Shown here piece by piece: positions 43,185 to 55,300 of a DNA stretch of 64,000 nt. The stretch's first letter is position 1, and every line of letters starts with the position of its first letter. The notes beneath the pieces are model-generated. The model saw only the letters and a program-made list of their open reading frames with translations. It was not told where the DNA came from and did not search any database. The DNA lies in NCBI GenBank assembly GCA_009739215.1, contig VSJF01000002.1, positions 2,976,001 through 3,040,000 of the forward strand, given 5' to 3'. Origin of the DNA: Floccularia luteovirens (Eukaryota; Basidiomycota; Agaricomycetes; Agaricales; Squamanitaceae). A program made the translations under genes and the position numbers.

Positions 43185-45255
43185 ATTTGCTTGAAATATA
43201 AGGGAAAAGCAAAGGATCCTAATCATACTTCATGGATTATGGATTCTGGAGCATCAATGCACTTTACACATGACAGACAGGACTTCATTGAATACGAACG
43301 TCTTGATCACCCAATACCCATCCAGACTGCCTCTGAACAGGTGGTTAATGTCAAGGGGGTGGGAACTGTCTTAGTGAGCCATGAAGTAGTTATACCGCTA
43401 TCTGGAAACAGAAGGTGAAGAACTCGAAAAACCACAAGGATTAATCCAGTTTATTTTATCCCTGGATTGAGTGGTCATTTGCTATCTATAGGGAGAGTTT
43501 CTCTTAAAAAAGGGAACTTGAGTTAAAGGTGAACAGTCCCTCATTAACATTGTTGATGATAAAAACAACCCTATTCTGTCTTGTGAAACCCACATTAAAG
43601 GTGACACTATCTATTGGTGCGATACTCAAATTATTCGCAAGCCCAATGCTAAGGCCTCTGTCATGGTTTACAAAGCTAACTATGACATCTGGCATAAGTG
43701 TCTTGGACACCCTTCTAAGAAGGTACTCCAGAGAGCCCCTGAGAATACAGTAGGCTTCCTGGTATCATTAGAGATGCCTAGTGAGACTCCCATTTGTCCA
43801 GGCTATCTGAAAGGAAAGCAACATTCTAAGTCTTTCCCTCAAAGCTCTTCTCGAGCTTCTGCACCATTTGAGTTAGTTCACTCTGACTTAAAGCAGTATC
43901 CAATCGCATCCTATCATAAATATCGCTACATAATAACCTTCCTTGATGACTTCTTGTCTCATGCATGGACCATGAATTTGCACCACAAGGATGATTCAAA
44001 GGCTGCAATGCAAAGGTTCATAGCATTTGTCAAGACGCAATACAACTGCTCAATTAAGCAGTGGCGTTTTGATAGAGGGGGTGAATTCCAGCAGATGGAG
44101 GTATTGCTGAAGGATATGGGTCTCTTCACAGAGAAATCAGCGCCCTATACAGCACAGCAGAATGGTCGCGCAGAGCGTCTTAACTGCACCTTAATGAATA
44201 AAGTGGAAGCTATGCATCATGATGCATGTCTGCCTGATAGCTGGTGGGAATTTAGCGTGGAATATGCAGTACACATCTATAATTGTTCTCCAATGGCACA
44301 CCTGAAATGGCAAACTCCATATGAAGTACTAAACAAGGAAAAACTGGAAGTTTCACATCTAAGGGTATTTGGCTGTAGAGTCTATGTTTACCTCCCTGAA
44401 GAAAAACGGGTGAACAAACTCACTCCTAAATCAGAGCTGATGGTATTCATTGGACACCCTGAAGGAGTAAAGGGTTATCGCTTCATGCGACTCCATAACA
44501 ATAGCATCTTTGTTGGCACTACTGCCATATTTGATGAGCTCCTCTTTCCCAAATGTCCAGATCATAACAAAAGAGGTGTAACCGAAGTAGAACAGAATCC
44601 CCCAGTCGACGCTGATGATAGCGAAGACTCTGAAGTCAGTGATGATGGTGAAGAAATGGTACCTCTACTGGATCTCCCTCTTACTGCACCATTTGATGAT
44701 GATAGTTTCTATCCTGAGTACATTCCTGAGGAATGTGAAGGAGAGTCTAATCCTCCCCCATCATCCCCACCTGACCATGAAAGGGAAGATGCACGTGACG
44801 GTGCTGCAGATATCCCGCCTCAATCACAAACAGGTAGTCCTATCATACCTCCTGGCACGGATATTGTACCACGCAATCCGTTTATGCCTAGAGAACAGGA
44901 CTATGAGGAACTCCGCAGAAGACGGTGGGTACATGACTATCCTAAACAGTCCTACCTAGGTCCCCCAGTAGTGCCACTACCTACAACAGCACCTTGGGAG
45001 TGGACCACAATACTGGCTCCTGTTGAACCGAGACACTCACATAGAGAGAGGAAAGTGCCATGCCGTGAAGGCAATATCTTTGGTGAAGATGTTCCACCTA
45101 TAGAGCAAATCCATAACCAGGATTCAAATTGCTTTTGGAAAGAGAATGTTGAGCCTTTCTATCCTAGTAGAACTCAACACCAAGAACAGGTTCCTGTACC
45201 TAGTTCAAGTGCACCTCTTCCTACTACCACTAGCAAACCTGGTAGAGAGAACTAG
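43185..45255 (+). pseudogene. Copia B protease and integrase
   Basis: Protease: HTSWIMDSGASMHFTHD, with the catalytic DSGAS. The frame breaks near 43418. The integrase (from about 43660) has the N-terminal zinc-binding end HKCLGHPSKKVL...CPGYLKGKQH. The DDE core follows: FELVHSDLKQYP, RFDRGGEFQQM (Asp second residue context is DRGGEF where many copia elements have SDNGGEF), and YTAQQNGRAERLN with the Glu. After it come LRVFGCRVYVYLPE and an acidic, Pro-rich linker. The frame ends at a TAG (45253-45255) just before the reverse transcriptase, which in active copia elements continues in frame. Confidence 0.85.
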
Positions 45256-46938
45256 ATGGCACATGGAAATGCATGGGTCGAAGACAACATGGAAGTTGAC
45301 GACAATGACATTTATGTCAGTGAACTGGCACAGGAAGGGGGTGTAGATTTCATGGCTTATCTGCTTGCCAAAGGCGCTGGAGCTGTGAATGAAGTTCCCA
45401 CTCAATTTAAAGACATCGTGCGGTTAAATCCTGCTGCTCAAAAGGAATGGAAAGTAGCATGTGTGGAAGAGATGGAGGCTCTCCGCAAACATGAAGTATT
45501 CTCAGGTTTAGTAGACCTACCCCAAGGTCAAAGAGCTATCAAAAACAGATGGGTGTTTAACATCAAGTCCAATGGACATAAAAAAGCACAACTCATTGCA
45601 AAAGGTTTCTCCCAAATCGAAGGATTAGACTTCAAGGAGATCTTCTCACCCGTTGTAAGATTTGAAACGGTGCGCATCCTTCTCGCCTTAGTGGCTTTGA
45701 GAAATTGGATCATTACTGGTCTGGATGTCAAGTCTGCCTTTCTTTATGGCAAACTTGAAGAAGAAATCTATATGATTCAACCTGAAGGCTTCATAGTCAA
45801 AGGACAAGAAAAGAAAGTGATACGACTCCAGAGAGTGCTGTATGGATTAAAACAAGCTGCTAACTCTTGGTATTGTGAACTTGTGGCATCCATGAAAGAA
45901 CTGGGCTTTTCTAAATGCCATGCCGACTCAGGCATATTTATCCATTGGTCAAAAGACTGATGCAATTGCATCATTGCTGTTGTCTATGTTGATGACACAA
46001 TATGGACTGGGTCTAACCCTGGACTCGTAAACCAGAAGAAGAGGGAATTTATGAAGTGCTGGGAATGTCACAATCTGGGAGATCTAAAAGAATTCCTAGG
46101 AATGTGCATTGAGCAGAACAGTCAAACCATTAAGATCGACCAAGTAAGCTACCTGAAAAAGGTATTGCAGTGTTTCGGAATGGAGAATGCGCAACGCGCT
46201 GATACTCCTCTACCAGCAGGCTATAAGCCTCTTCCAAATGAAGGTCTGTGTACTCCACAGCTGCGCTCAGAGTTTCAACAAATCATAGGGAGTTTGCTAT
46301 ACCTTATGATTGGAACTTGACCGGATATTGCATATAGCGTAATCTGTCTTAGCACTTTCTCAGCAAACCCAACACAAGACCATGTTAATAAAGCTAAGCA
46401 CATAATGCAGTATTTGGTCAGTACCCAGGACTATAAAATTGTCTATCAAGGCAAGTCCAGCAAAGGGTTATTTGCATATACAGATTCTAATTGGGCTAGT
46501 GATGAAATATCCCGTAAGTCCCATACAGGATTCTACATGATGCTAGCATAGGGTGTCGTTGCATAGCAAAGCCGTCGACAAAAAACTGTTGCCTTAAGTT
46601 CCACAGAAGCAGAATATATGGCAGGCTCTGATTGTTGCCGCCAGCTAATGTGGATGATAAATGTCTTTGATGAGATGGGTTTACCCTTCATAAAACCGAT
46701 ACCCATCTACATGGATAACCAAGGTGCAAATTTTATAGCCAGTAATCCTGTCACCAAAAGGCACACAAAGCATATCGACATCCGGTATCACTATATACGA
46801 GAGTATATCGAAAACCGGAAGGTTGAGGTTTATTTCGTTGAAGGGGTTAACAACCCTGCAGATATGCTAACCAAGCCTCTATCTCACGAACTATTTGTTA
46901 AATGCCGTACTAATCTAAAGCTTGAGTTTCTTGCTTAG
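45256..46938 (+). pseudogene. Copia B reverse transcriptase and RNase H
   Basis: RT motifs: AQKEWKVACVEEMEAL, NRWVFNIKSNG, AKGFSQIEGLDFKEIFSPVV, GLDVKSAFLYGKLEEEIYM, VLYGLKQAANSWY, then a TGA at 45958 and VVYVDD, the catalytic Asp pair. A second TGA (46318) stands where the family reads GTRPDIAY. RNase H: YTDSNWASDEISRKSHTGF, two TAG codons at 46549 and 46564 where Gly/Trp are usual, then ALSSTEAEYMAG, DNQGANFIASNP, TKHIDIRYHYIREYI, NPADMLTKPL, ending LKLEFLA. Each stop can be explained by one C-to-T or G-to-A change. Confidence 0.88.
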
Positions 46939-46985
46939 ATGGTCCACCAAGTGCACTTGAAATAGCTGCACTTAGTGAGGGGGTG

Positions 46986-47409
46986 TGTTGCAACAGCAAC
47001 TCCACATGATAGATTAGTAGTCATGTGATTAGTCACGTGCTCATCAGTCATGTGTTGTAGACCTGATAAGAAAAGATAAGGTCACACCTGTATATATGAC
47101 TAAGATGTAATGACACACACAGTCTAGAGCATTCTAGAGCTTACTGCAGACACACGTATGACTCATGTTATGGAACATGTATGACTCATATCCTACCCGG
47201 AGTAGACACGAGGTGTTTCATGTACATGCTGGTAACTACATTAGGTATTACACAGCCACGCCTTATAATGTATATAACAAAGATAGTAACGTCAAATATA
47301 CCTTGTCCAATTTACTTGGTAGTAGTCAGTAGTAGCACTCTCTAAGCAATAGTAAGAACCCCAGGTAAGGTAGTTCCCTATCACTGTGTGTGACAGGCGC
47401 TGCTCAACA
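46986..47409 (+). repeat. Copia B 3' LTR
   Basis: 424 bp, direct copy of 39165-39587, preceded by the polypurine tract GTGAGGGGGTG and followed by TSD TCCTT. Confidence 0.9.
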
Positions 47410-47414
47410 TCCTT

Positions 47415-49166
47415 TTGTTTCAACAGATGCAGGATCCCCACAAGTCCAAGTGGACTTTATCACTGAATTTCTTGGCACGCTTGCCTTCACGAGCCTTTGG
47501 GAATGATTTTCATGTTGCTTTTGCATACACGCATGATTCGCAGAATGGAAGTTCATTGTTTGAAGTGGATTTGAGCCATACACCAGTAATGAATCTGTCT
47601 TTAACAAGACGTTGAGCTACACCTGCCGAAATGTGTCCCATTCACCTATGGAATTGATCTAGAGTGAGTACCTCTTCTGCAGAGCCTGCTGTTTCACACT
47701 CATCATAAGTTACACAATAGAGTCCTTGCTTAGACTTGGGAATAGTGCCTATATGCTCCCCTTTAGGTTTGCAAATAGTGCATTTGCCACTGGAAAAGGT
47801 AAGTTGGTAGCCTTTTTCATCGAGTTTTCCAATTGATATGAGTGTGTAGCCCACATCAGGAGAGTACAAGACTTCGGTGAGTCTTAACTGTGCGAAACCT
47901 GCACCATTTGGTACTTTTACCATCATTTCTCCCATGCTGGTGGCTCTCATGCTTTGTTTATTTGCAGCACGAAATGATTTTGAAGGAATCTCAATGAAGT
48001 TTTCAAGGGCATCTTGATAAGGGGTAAGGTGTTTGGAACAACCAGAATCATAAATCTCGGTTCGAAGCATATTGTCACTGTAAGTATCAACTTCTGCAGC
48101 TATTTCTTCAGGTTCAGTGCCAACTGAGTCCAGGTCAACATTGATAGTTGAGGAATACTTGCACTCATCAATCCCAGATAACTTCTTAGTATTCTGGCCA
48201 CTTTCTGCCTCGTTTTCGCTGGCTTCAGTAAACCAATTGGTTTCACTTTCGTTTTCGTGGTCTATAAAGAAGGCCCCTTCATCCTCCGAGTCCAAGTCAA
48301 TTGCAGCATTGGCAGCATCACTTTGTTTTGGTGAGTTCGTTCTTCTTTTTTTGCAGTTTGGGACACTTATTTTTATAATGCTCTTTCTCTTCACAGTGCC
48401 AACAGACTCCAGTGGGTTTCTTTCCTTTTCCTCTTGACTTTTCTGATGATATGGCAGCTAGAGCCTCGTCCTTTTCCTCGGTTTTACTCTTACCAGCTCC
48501 TTCCTTATGATGTCTGGCATGCTGTGCACTCTGATAGTCATATTCTTCCGAAATCAGCGAGATTAGGGAATCCGGAGCAATGGTTCGTGAAGCAGCATAC
48601 AAGCGTGCATTTGCAAGGAGACTTGAGGCATAATTGGAAAGGAAATTGGGTAGGGATCCAATGATTGTGGAATGGTAATCATCTTCATTTATTTCAACAC
48701 CTACTGTGGCTAACTCTTCTCGTTTGTTTCTGAGGGTATCAAGAAATTCACAAACGTTTCTGTGGTATGGGCATTTTGAATCCATGAACCATTGACGTAA
48801 GTCTGTCTGAGCATATGCTCCTTTTTCCATATAGTCCATTTTAATTACAGCCCATCATTTGGTGACAGTTGTTTTCATTCAGATACACATTAGGGCTGAA
48901 TCAGGAAGCCTTTGTGTTAACAGAGTCTTGGCAGAGCACTCATTTTTGTCCCATTAGTACATGGCATTGAGTTCAGCTTCAGTAGGTGATTTGCTAGTAT
49001 CAGCTGGTACAGGACATTTTGAGGTGCCATCAAAATGGCCCCAGAAGCCTTTTGCCTCAACAGCATCTTGAAAACGGAATGAAAAGATTGCCCAATTAAG
49101 GCCAGACTAATTGAGCTTGGGAACGGAGTTGGACAGAGTATCAGAAAGGGAAGTAGCAGTGGACAT
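47415..49166 (-). pseudogene. Copia A gag, protease and integrase start
   Basis: Read from 49166 downward: MSTATSLSDTLSNSVPKL, then stops in the first 300 bases. A good frame follows (48839-48318) with RQWFMDSKCP and a CCHC zinc knuckle CWHCEEKEHYKNKC, which binds element RNA. After a shift comes an acidic region and the protease YDSGCSKHLTPY (catalytic DSG), then SIGKLDEKGY and ending LDQFHR. A TGA (47642-47644) stands inside the HRRMGH-type integrase zinc motif. The last part reads FCESCVYAKATRKSFPKAR and HLDLWGSC before the Copia B insertion. It continues at 39159. Confidence 0.85.
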
Positions 49167-49221
49167 GGTAGGCAGGTCATTAGTAGGGGACTTGCACAGT
49201 GGCTAGCAGGGCCCAATAACC

Positions 49222-49647
49222 TGTGAGATTATGACAAGTATATGTCTTAATAGTAAACATGCTAGCTTAGTGTTTGCGTGGTCAAATGACTGTAATATTA
49301 TTTACCTTAATAGTAAACATGCTAGCTACTTTACTATTAGTATAAATTGTAAGGAAAGTAAAGAATGTTCTCACCTCAGTGTTTGCATAGTCAAATGACT
49401 GAGGTGTTCAGAAAATATCAAGATGTTTAAATATTTAAAGAGCAGATAGGCTATATGTTTTCGAGGTAGCGTAAAAAGAGGAAACAAACGAATCTACTTT
49501 TAAGTGATCAAAGGAGGACATGAAAAAGGAATGGTATAATTATTGACACAGGTGTTAATAAAAGGAATGGTATAATAAGATGAAGGTGCGTTATGTCCAA
49601 TGAATTTGGGTGCACATTTGGACTTGCGCACACTTGTTATTTCAACA
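49222..49647 (-). repeat. Copia A 5' LTR
   Basis: 426 bp, direct copy of 36156-36581. On its right is TSD AGATC (49648-49652); on its inner side is the likely primer-binding site GGTTATTGGGCCC. Confidence 0.9.
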
Positions 49648-49652
49648 AGATC

Positions 49653-50498
49653 CACAATGTACACAGCAGGGATCACAGAGGAAATGAAGAAAACATGAAA
49701 TCCGAAGTTTAAAATGCATTTTCCCATGGTCACAATACTCACCACACTCACTACAATAATGCAAAATCAAATCAAGCACAGCTTTTCTGATCGCATCAAA
49801 ACACGCATCAAAGTATTTTTAAGCAGTGTACAATTCAAATTATGCAATGTAAACACTCTACAGACTGCATTTCTTGATGCTACCTTTCGCAAATTTGCAT
49901 ATAAATTCTCCTCAACATCCTCTTTCGATCTATACCAAATGCAAGCATTTCTGTCCACTCGTTCTCTTTAAAATCGACATTCATTCAATGAAATGTTCCC
50001 TAACTAATCACCTACATTACTTTACATACACTAATACTATCATATGTTACAATGTACCTACTTCTCTGATATACACATATTCCCTATACAACAAACCTCC
50101 TGCCTTTTGCTCTCCCCTCTCCACAATCTGTACCTTTTTTACACTAATGTATCAGATACAATATAAAATTAATGGTTTTGAAGACAAGTCAAAACCACTC
50201 AACCAACATTCTCAAAACAAAAACAAAACAAAAACAAAATTTTTCCTAATCTTCTTCCCAATGAACCATAGCAGGTTTTGTCATGCAGAAAAGATAGCCT
50301 CACGTCCCTGATATATAGTAAACAGCACATTTGTTACCGTTTAGGGTTTAGGCATTGTCGTGTACTGGTCTCATTGTAGATAAGTCCGGGTTAGGGAACA
50401 GTTGGGTTTTGCTAGTCAGATTTCCCTAGTGCGATGGTAGGTTACGCTACCACACAGGTTACAAACTACCTGTCGGGGTCTCTCTGAGGTCAGTTACA
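49653..50498. other. Unannotated sequence between Copia A and solo LTR D
   Basis: AT-rich, with CA/AC-rich runs and a CAAAACAAAAACAAAAC stretch near 50215. No supported gene. Continuous with 35481-36155 before Copia A inserted. TTTAGGGTTTAGG near 50341 is only two units and not a telomere. Confidence 0.45.
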
Positions 50499-50880
50499 TG
50501 TTGCGTCAGCACAATCACATGATGGATTACATAATTCGTCAGGTGATGAGTCAGATGATATGTCACATGATATGTCACATGACTACACTCACATATGCCC
50601 TATGCCCTATGCATCACGTGCAATATGACTAAACATGTTCTATAACCTTCTATAAGGTTCTATGAAGTAGACATGTGACTATGACGGACATAGCACGGAC
50701 CCTTATGCAAATATGTACATACAGCTAGAACTGTATATAAGGACACTCTTATGCAGAATAGATCCCTAGTCCTATTCTATAGGTAGTAGTTAGTAACTAA
50801 CCCGTAAGGTGTGATCTAAGTAAGCACAAGGTAAGACTTTGAGTTCCTCCACTGTGTCTTGCACACATGGCTGCTCAACA
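50499..50880 (+). mobile_element. Solo LTR D (relative of copia family C)
   Basis: 382 bp, TGTTGCGTCAGCACAATCACATGA...GGCTGCTCAACA, flanked by a perfect 5-bp target-site duplication TTACA (50494-50498 and 50881-50885). It shares the first 35 and last 12 bases with family C but diverges between, so it is a sister family. No internal region remains. Confidence 0.9.
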
Positions 50881-50885
50881 TTACA

Positions 50886-52025
50886 GAGGTGGGGACAGCC
50901 AGGTATTTCAGGCTGTACGGTGTCGTCCGTGCCGTTATTTACAACAATCTTGCCGTCCTAGACAAGGGAGGGAGAGTCACTTAGTTGTCACTGAGGTAAC
51001 AGAATAATCGCTCATGTTAAGAGGTATTTGAAACTAAGATCAAGCTGAAGCTTGACTGTAGTTTCGCACTACTTAAATACAAGTACACTACTTCTAATAA
51101 TAACTATTGCATGCTTGCTCAGTAAGCTATGAGTCAACACAGAGTCATACAGAAGTGTCTACCAGTCATTTAGAAGCGTGTGCTAGTCACTACGAGTTTA
51201 ATAGAAGCAAAGCGCAAGTCAGATACAAAACAGTGTATGAGAAATAGGTAAATGAGGCAGGAATGCGTTGTGCATGCGTTCTAAAGTCCAGGGAGATAGC
51301 ACGTATCTGGATAAGGTCATAACAACATTGTCTGAGGGACACACACACTTCTCCAGCAGAACCATTTTTCCCACATCAAGCTTGAGACAAACACAAAATG
51401 TGTATGCCAATTTTCACGTGCACAATTTCCCACGTCAAGCTTGAAACGAACAAAAAATCCCGGTTATAAGACCGACTCCTTACAGACTAGGAACCCTAGG
51501 TATTATAAGGATCATTCCATTTTTTTCACTCCTCAACATATAAATAACAAGTTGCCCGACATTCACAATTCCACATGTTAATTCAAAAAATTGTCTTTTA
51601 ACATCGCTCTCATGTCTTCTTACGGGTACTCCCGGATGAGTTCTTATGTTTTCTCCAGAAAATGATGTTACCACTACAAGAAGCGCAGGATAACAAAAAA
51701 TGTTGTGATAAATCGTACCAATATTCCGTTTTGCAATTCAAAAACCTGTATCCACAGTCACGCCAACACAAGAGCCCGATGTACACCCACATCCATGTTC
51801 TTAGACCACCTATTCCACATCAAGTATGGAGCCAGTCCTTTGGGAAGCAAATTCAGGATTTTGAATAGAAGTGTGCATCAACACCCAGGGTCATATATGT
51901 AGCGGGTAGATGGAGATTTATATGATTAAGTGGAAAATAAGATATATGGAGTATTTTCATAAAGATGTATTTTATGTGTCACGAGTAACTATATAAAGTA
52001 GATAACGGGTCCTGGCTCTTTCCGA
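50886..52025. other. No supported gene
   Basis: Non-coding between solo LTR D and the start of duplicated block 2. A short local repeat (CCCAC(A/G)TCAAGCTTGA(G/A)AC) occurs at about 51369 and 51430. Confidence 0.45.
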
Positions 52026-52261
52026 CATATGTCCAGCTGATGGCAAGTCACATATTTGCTGTGTACTTCAGGGACCAATGTTCATTATCACCAAACATTC
52101 GTTTTCTATGCCTGCGGATATGTATTGGTGTGACTTGTCCAAATATGCTTCGAAGTCTCCAACGTTCCATCCACGTATTGGAAACCAGTGCCAATAAGAA
52201 CGAGTATAAGACCTGCTAATATCCTACTGCCAATCACTTTGAAACCCCCGCAAATTTCTAC

Positions 52262-52308
52262 GTAAGCAGACTTGCATATATTTTTTGTTTTATCTTACTC
52301 AACTGCAG
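52262..52308 (+). promoter_or_regulatory. Candidate 5' UTR intron of TPR-CHAT copy 2
   Basis: GTAAGC donor and ACTGCAG acceptor, 47 nt, the same as in copy 1 despite base changes between the signals. Confidence 0.55.
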
Positions 52309-52336
52309 GTATTTGATCACAGCAATATCAAAACCC

Positions 52337-55300
52337 ATGGACCAAACCCAAGCAGATGAGTCTTCAACATTAACACCGGAATTTATGCAATGGTACGAAG
52401 AGTTCAAAAAGGAGGCTTCGAGTAACACTGCCATCATTGACGAGGTCATACAATCTGAACAACGATCTATGCAAGAACTTCCTGATGAGGATCCCAGAAG
52501 ACACTATCATCTCTACACCATCTCTGCCCTACACGAACTGAGGTATCGCAAGCACAGAAAAATGGTTGACCTGAAGAAGGCAATTGTTGCATCTCGAGAA
52601 GCTGTGCTCATGGCCGCAAAACATTGGGATATCAAAGATTTGTCACATTATATCTGGGGTCTCGCAAAAATTTACATCACAGTTGTGGAGGATCTCGACA
52701 TGTCAGATGAATATGCACGTGCTATGACAGAGCTTCGCACAGCCATTAAAGAAGCATCTGAGCTCAAAGGCCCATTTGAGACCAAGAAATTCAGGCATCT
52801 GGCTGCTATCGGTTTTGTTTTCATGAAGCGCTTCGATGAATTGCATTTGATGGATGCCATCGACCTCGCAATATCGACCCAAGACTCATCCATTAATGAT
52901 GTACCCGAGCTGCACATTGACCCTAACGACATCTTCGGTTTGAGTATATCTAGGAAGGGCCAGGCATTGATGCATAAGAATGAGTTGGATAATTCGATCG
53001 AAAAACTTCGTCAATCCCCGGAATGTGCAATAGGTCACAGTAGGCGTGCAAAATGTCTGTGGGGAATTGCCGTCCTCCTTATCTCCAGATATCGTTCATT
53101 CAACGATGTCAAGGACCTTAACGATGCGATCGATAACTATGACCTGGCGGAGGCATGTTGTACAGACGAGGTTTTCTTGCCGAATTTACTTTCAAGTTAT
53201 GGATCTGCCTTATGGCGTCGATATGGCCTTACTGCAGATGAAGCCGATATTGAGAAGTCCATACTATTGCACCAGAGAGCCGTCGAACTTATACCGATAG
53301 ACGATGAAGCCAGGCCAAAGCATCTAACGACTCTCTCCACTTCTTATATCGCTCAATATGTCAACCTTGGGCACTCTGTCAGTGCCAATCTCCATCATTC
53401 AGTGTGTGCGTCTCGGGAGGCAGTCAGACTTGCGAAACCTGGTCACGATTATCGAGCACCCGCTTTGGCCACTCTCGGTGCCGCCCTCAAATCTAAATAC
53501 CATGAAGAATGGGAAGTATCCGACATCAATGAATCGGTAGAAGTCCAAGAAGAAGCATTGACTCTAACAAAACCCAGTGATCCCCACTACACAAGGTTTG
53601 CTTCCACCCTGGGGTCGACTTACTCAACCAGATACGAGCGAACACATGAACGCTCAGATATTACCAAAAGTATCTCATGGCAACGAGAAGCAATCAATCA
53701 TATATGCGAGGGCGACCCAGACAAAGCCATATATCTCAGCAACATCGGCGTCGCACTTTCGATGAGGTTTTCACTTGAACAATCACAAGCCGATATCGAC
53801 GAAGCAATAACAAACATGGAGGAAGCGGTATCTATCTTGAACAATGAACATCCCTCGAAAGCATTAATTCTTTGTCAACTTGGCGATGCCTATCGCGCAA
53901 GAGGAGACCATTTTGAAATTGGCACAGACATTGATAAAGCTGTGAAATCCCACCAAACAGCAGTCATAATCGCTTCTTCGACCATGCCTGAGGCTCATCT
54001 ACTCCGTTATCGACTCGCTTCGTCGCTGATTTACCGCCACTTTCGTGATCGAACCAAAGGGGTCCTTAACTTGGATGATCTATCATTCGCTATTTTAATT
54101 GCTGAGGATGCATTGATTGTAAATGGGACGGGCCCACCTTTCAAGTACGATATCATGCGACTCATCGGCGGGATGCACAATGTTAGATACAACATATTGG
54201 GACTATCAGACGACTGGGACCAGGCTTGTAAATACCTCCAAGCTTCTATCGACGCCATTCCACCAACCGAAGAGCAGGAAAAGATGCATTCCCTTATTCT
54301 TCTTTCCAATACTCTGTTATCTAAATTCAGGACGCGTGGTGTTGCAGCCGAACGTGACGCAGTCAACGCAGGGATCCAGAAGGCCGAAGAAGCTATGAAA
54401 CTCCTCCCAAAGTCCCATCCATCTCGAGCCAGTTACACGACTTTTGTTGCTGACCTCTACTTGTTCCGATACGATAAATTTCATGACGAGGGAGACCTTG
54501 ACAAGTCGGTTGATTTATACCAGGTTGGAATGCTCCAATCGATCGGGGAAACAAGATTTTCCGCAAGTATAAGATTGTCAAGAGCGGCGCATAAATACAA
54601 TCGAATAGAGCTAGCGTTGAAGGGATACACCACGGCCATCAACACTCTACCCATGATGGTGTGGTTAGGGCTACAACCCGAAGTAAGGATCTCTCGTCTA
54701 ACGGAGCATTCGAAAGGGCTGGCCAGCGATGCAGCTGCATGTGCACTAGAACTGGGGAATTCCAAACAAGCAATTGAGCTACTCGCAAAGGCTGGGAGTA
54801 TTCTATGGAGCCAAGCGACTAATCTGCATATTGATCCTCCTATACTTACCGAACTACAAAATTTAAACCCTGAGCTTGCCAAAGAAATCACGAACGTCGG
54901 GAAAGCCTTACAGAAACACAATTGGCAACAGTTGGATCCCACAAGTTTGTCAGACAGTGGAGGAATTTCAATCCTTACGAGCAAACGAGGAGTGTTACAT
55001 CGGACTGGTAACAATCCTGAAGAAGCTTCCCAGGTTTATCGCCAGTTGGTAAGAAAATGGGAGAAGCTGGTCGCCACCATCGATCAACAACTAGAGGCAA
55101 ATGGTTCTCAAAAGTCGAGTCCTGTAGTTACCATGCAACAATTTTTGCAAGAATCGAGGCATCGCGATCCTGATCACTGCACTTTCGAAAGTATGACCGT
55201 CGTAATCGTCAATGTCAGCCAATTCAGCGTCAATGCGATAATATTAGGCGACCACTCGGAACCCGCCATTGTACCCCTTCCGAACATCGATATCACCACA

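Larger units (their letters stand above)
39165..47409 (+). mobile_element. Ty1/copia LTR retrotransposon B (nested in A, plus strand)
   Basis: LTRs at 39165-39587 and 46986-47409 begin TGTTG(T/C)(G/A)ACAGCAACTCC and end GCTGCTCAACA. The target-site duplication in Copia A is TCCTT (39160-39164 and 47410-47414). GGTTATGGGCCCC directly after the 5' LTR is the likely primer-binding site, and GTGAGGGGGTG before the 3' LTR is the polypurine tract. The body has copia order gag-PR-INT-RT-RH. It is longer than usual because gag holds two solo LTRs and a 1.05-kb insert. LTR divergence is about 4%, close to that of A, so both insertions may be of similar age. Coding regions have several stops; the element is not autonomous now. 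Confidence 0.93.
36156..49647 (-). mobile_element. Ty1/copia LTR retrotransposon A (outer, minus strand, interrupted)
   Basis: Bounded by 426-bp direct LTRs (36156-36581 and 49222-49647) that start TGTTGAAAT and end TCTCACA on the element's strand. It is flanked by a 5-bp target-site duplication AGATC (36151-36155 and 49648-49652). Beside the 3' LTR is a polypurine tract (TTGAGGGGGAG). Beside the 5' LTR is GGTTATTGGGCCC, the likely primer-binding site. The order gag-PR-INT-RT-RH, with INT before RT, defines copia. The body is split in the integrase by Copia B (39165-47409); without B the element is about 5.2 kb. The LTRs differ at roughly 3-4% of sites, mostly transitions. Coding parts carry stops, so the element is dead. 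Confidence 0.92.

Noticed and set aside
49767..50311. Short frames right of Copia A
   Set aside because: AT-rich, both strands open, no motif and no start context.
50341..50356. Telomere-like TTTAGGG
   Set aside because: Only two units; no array.
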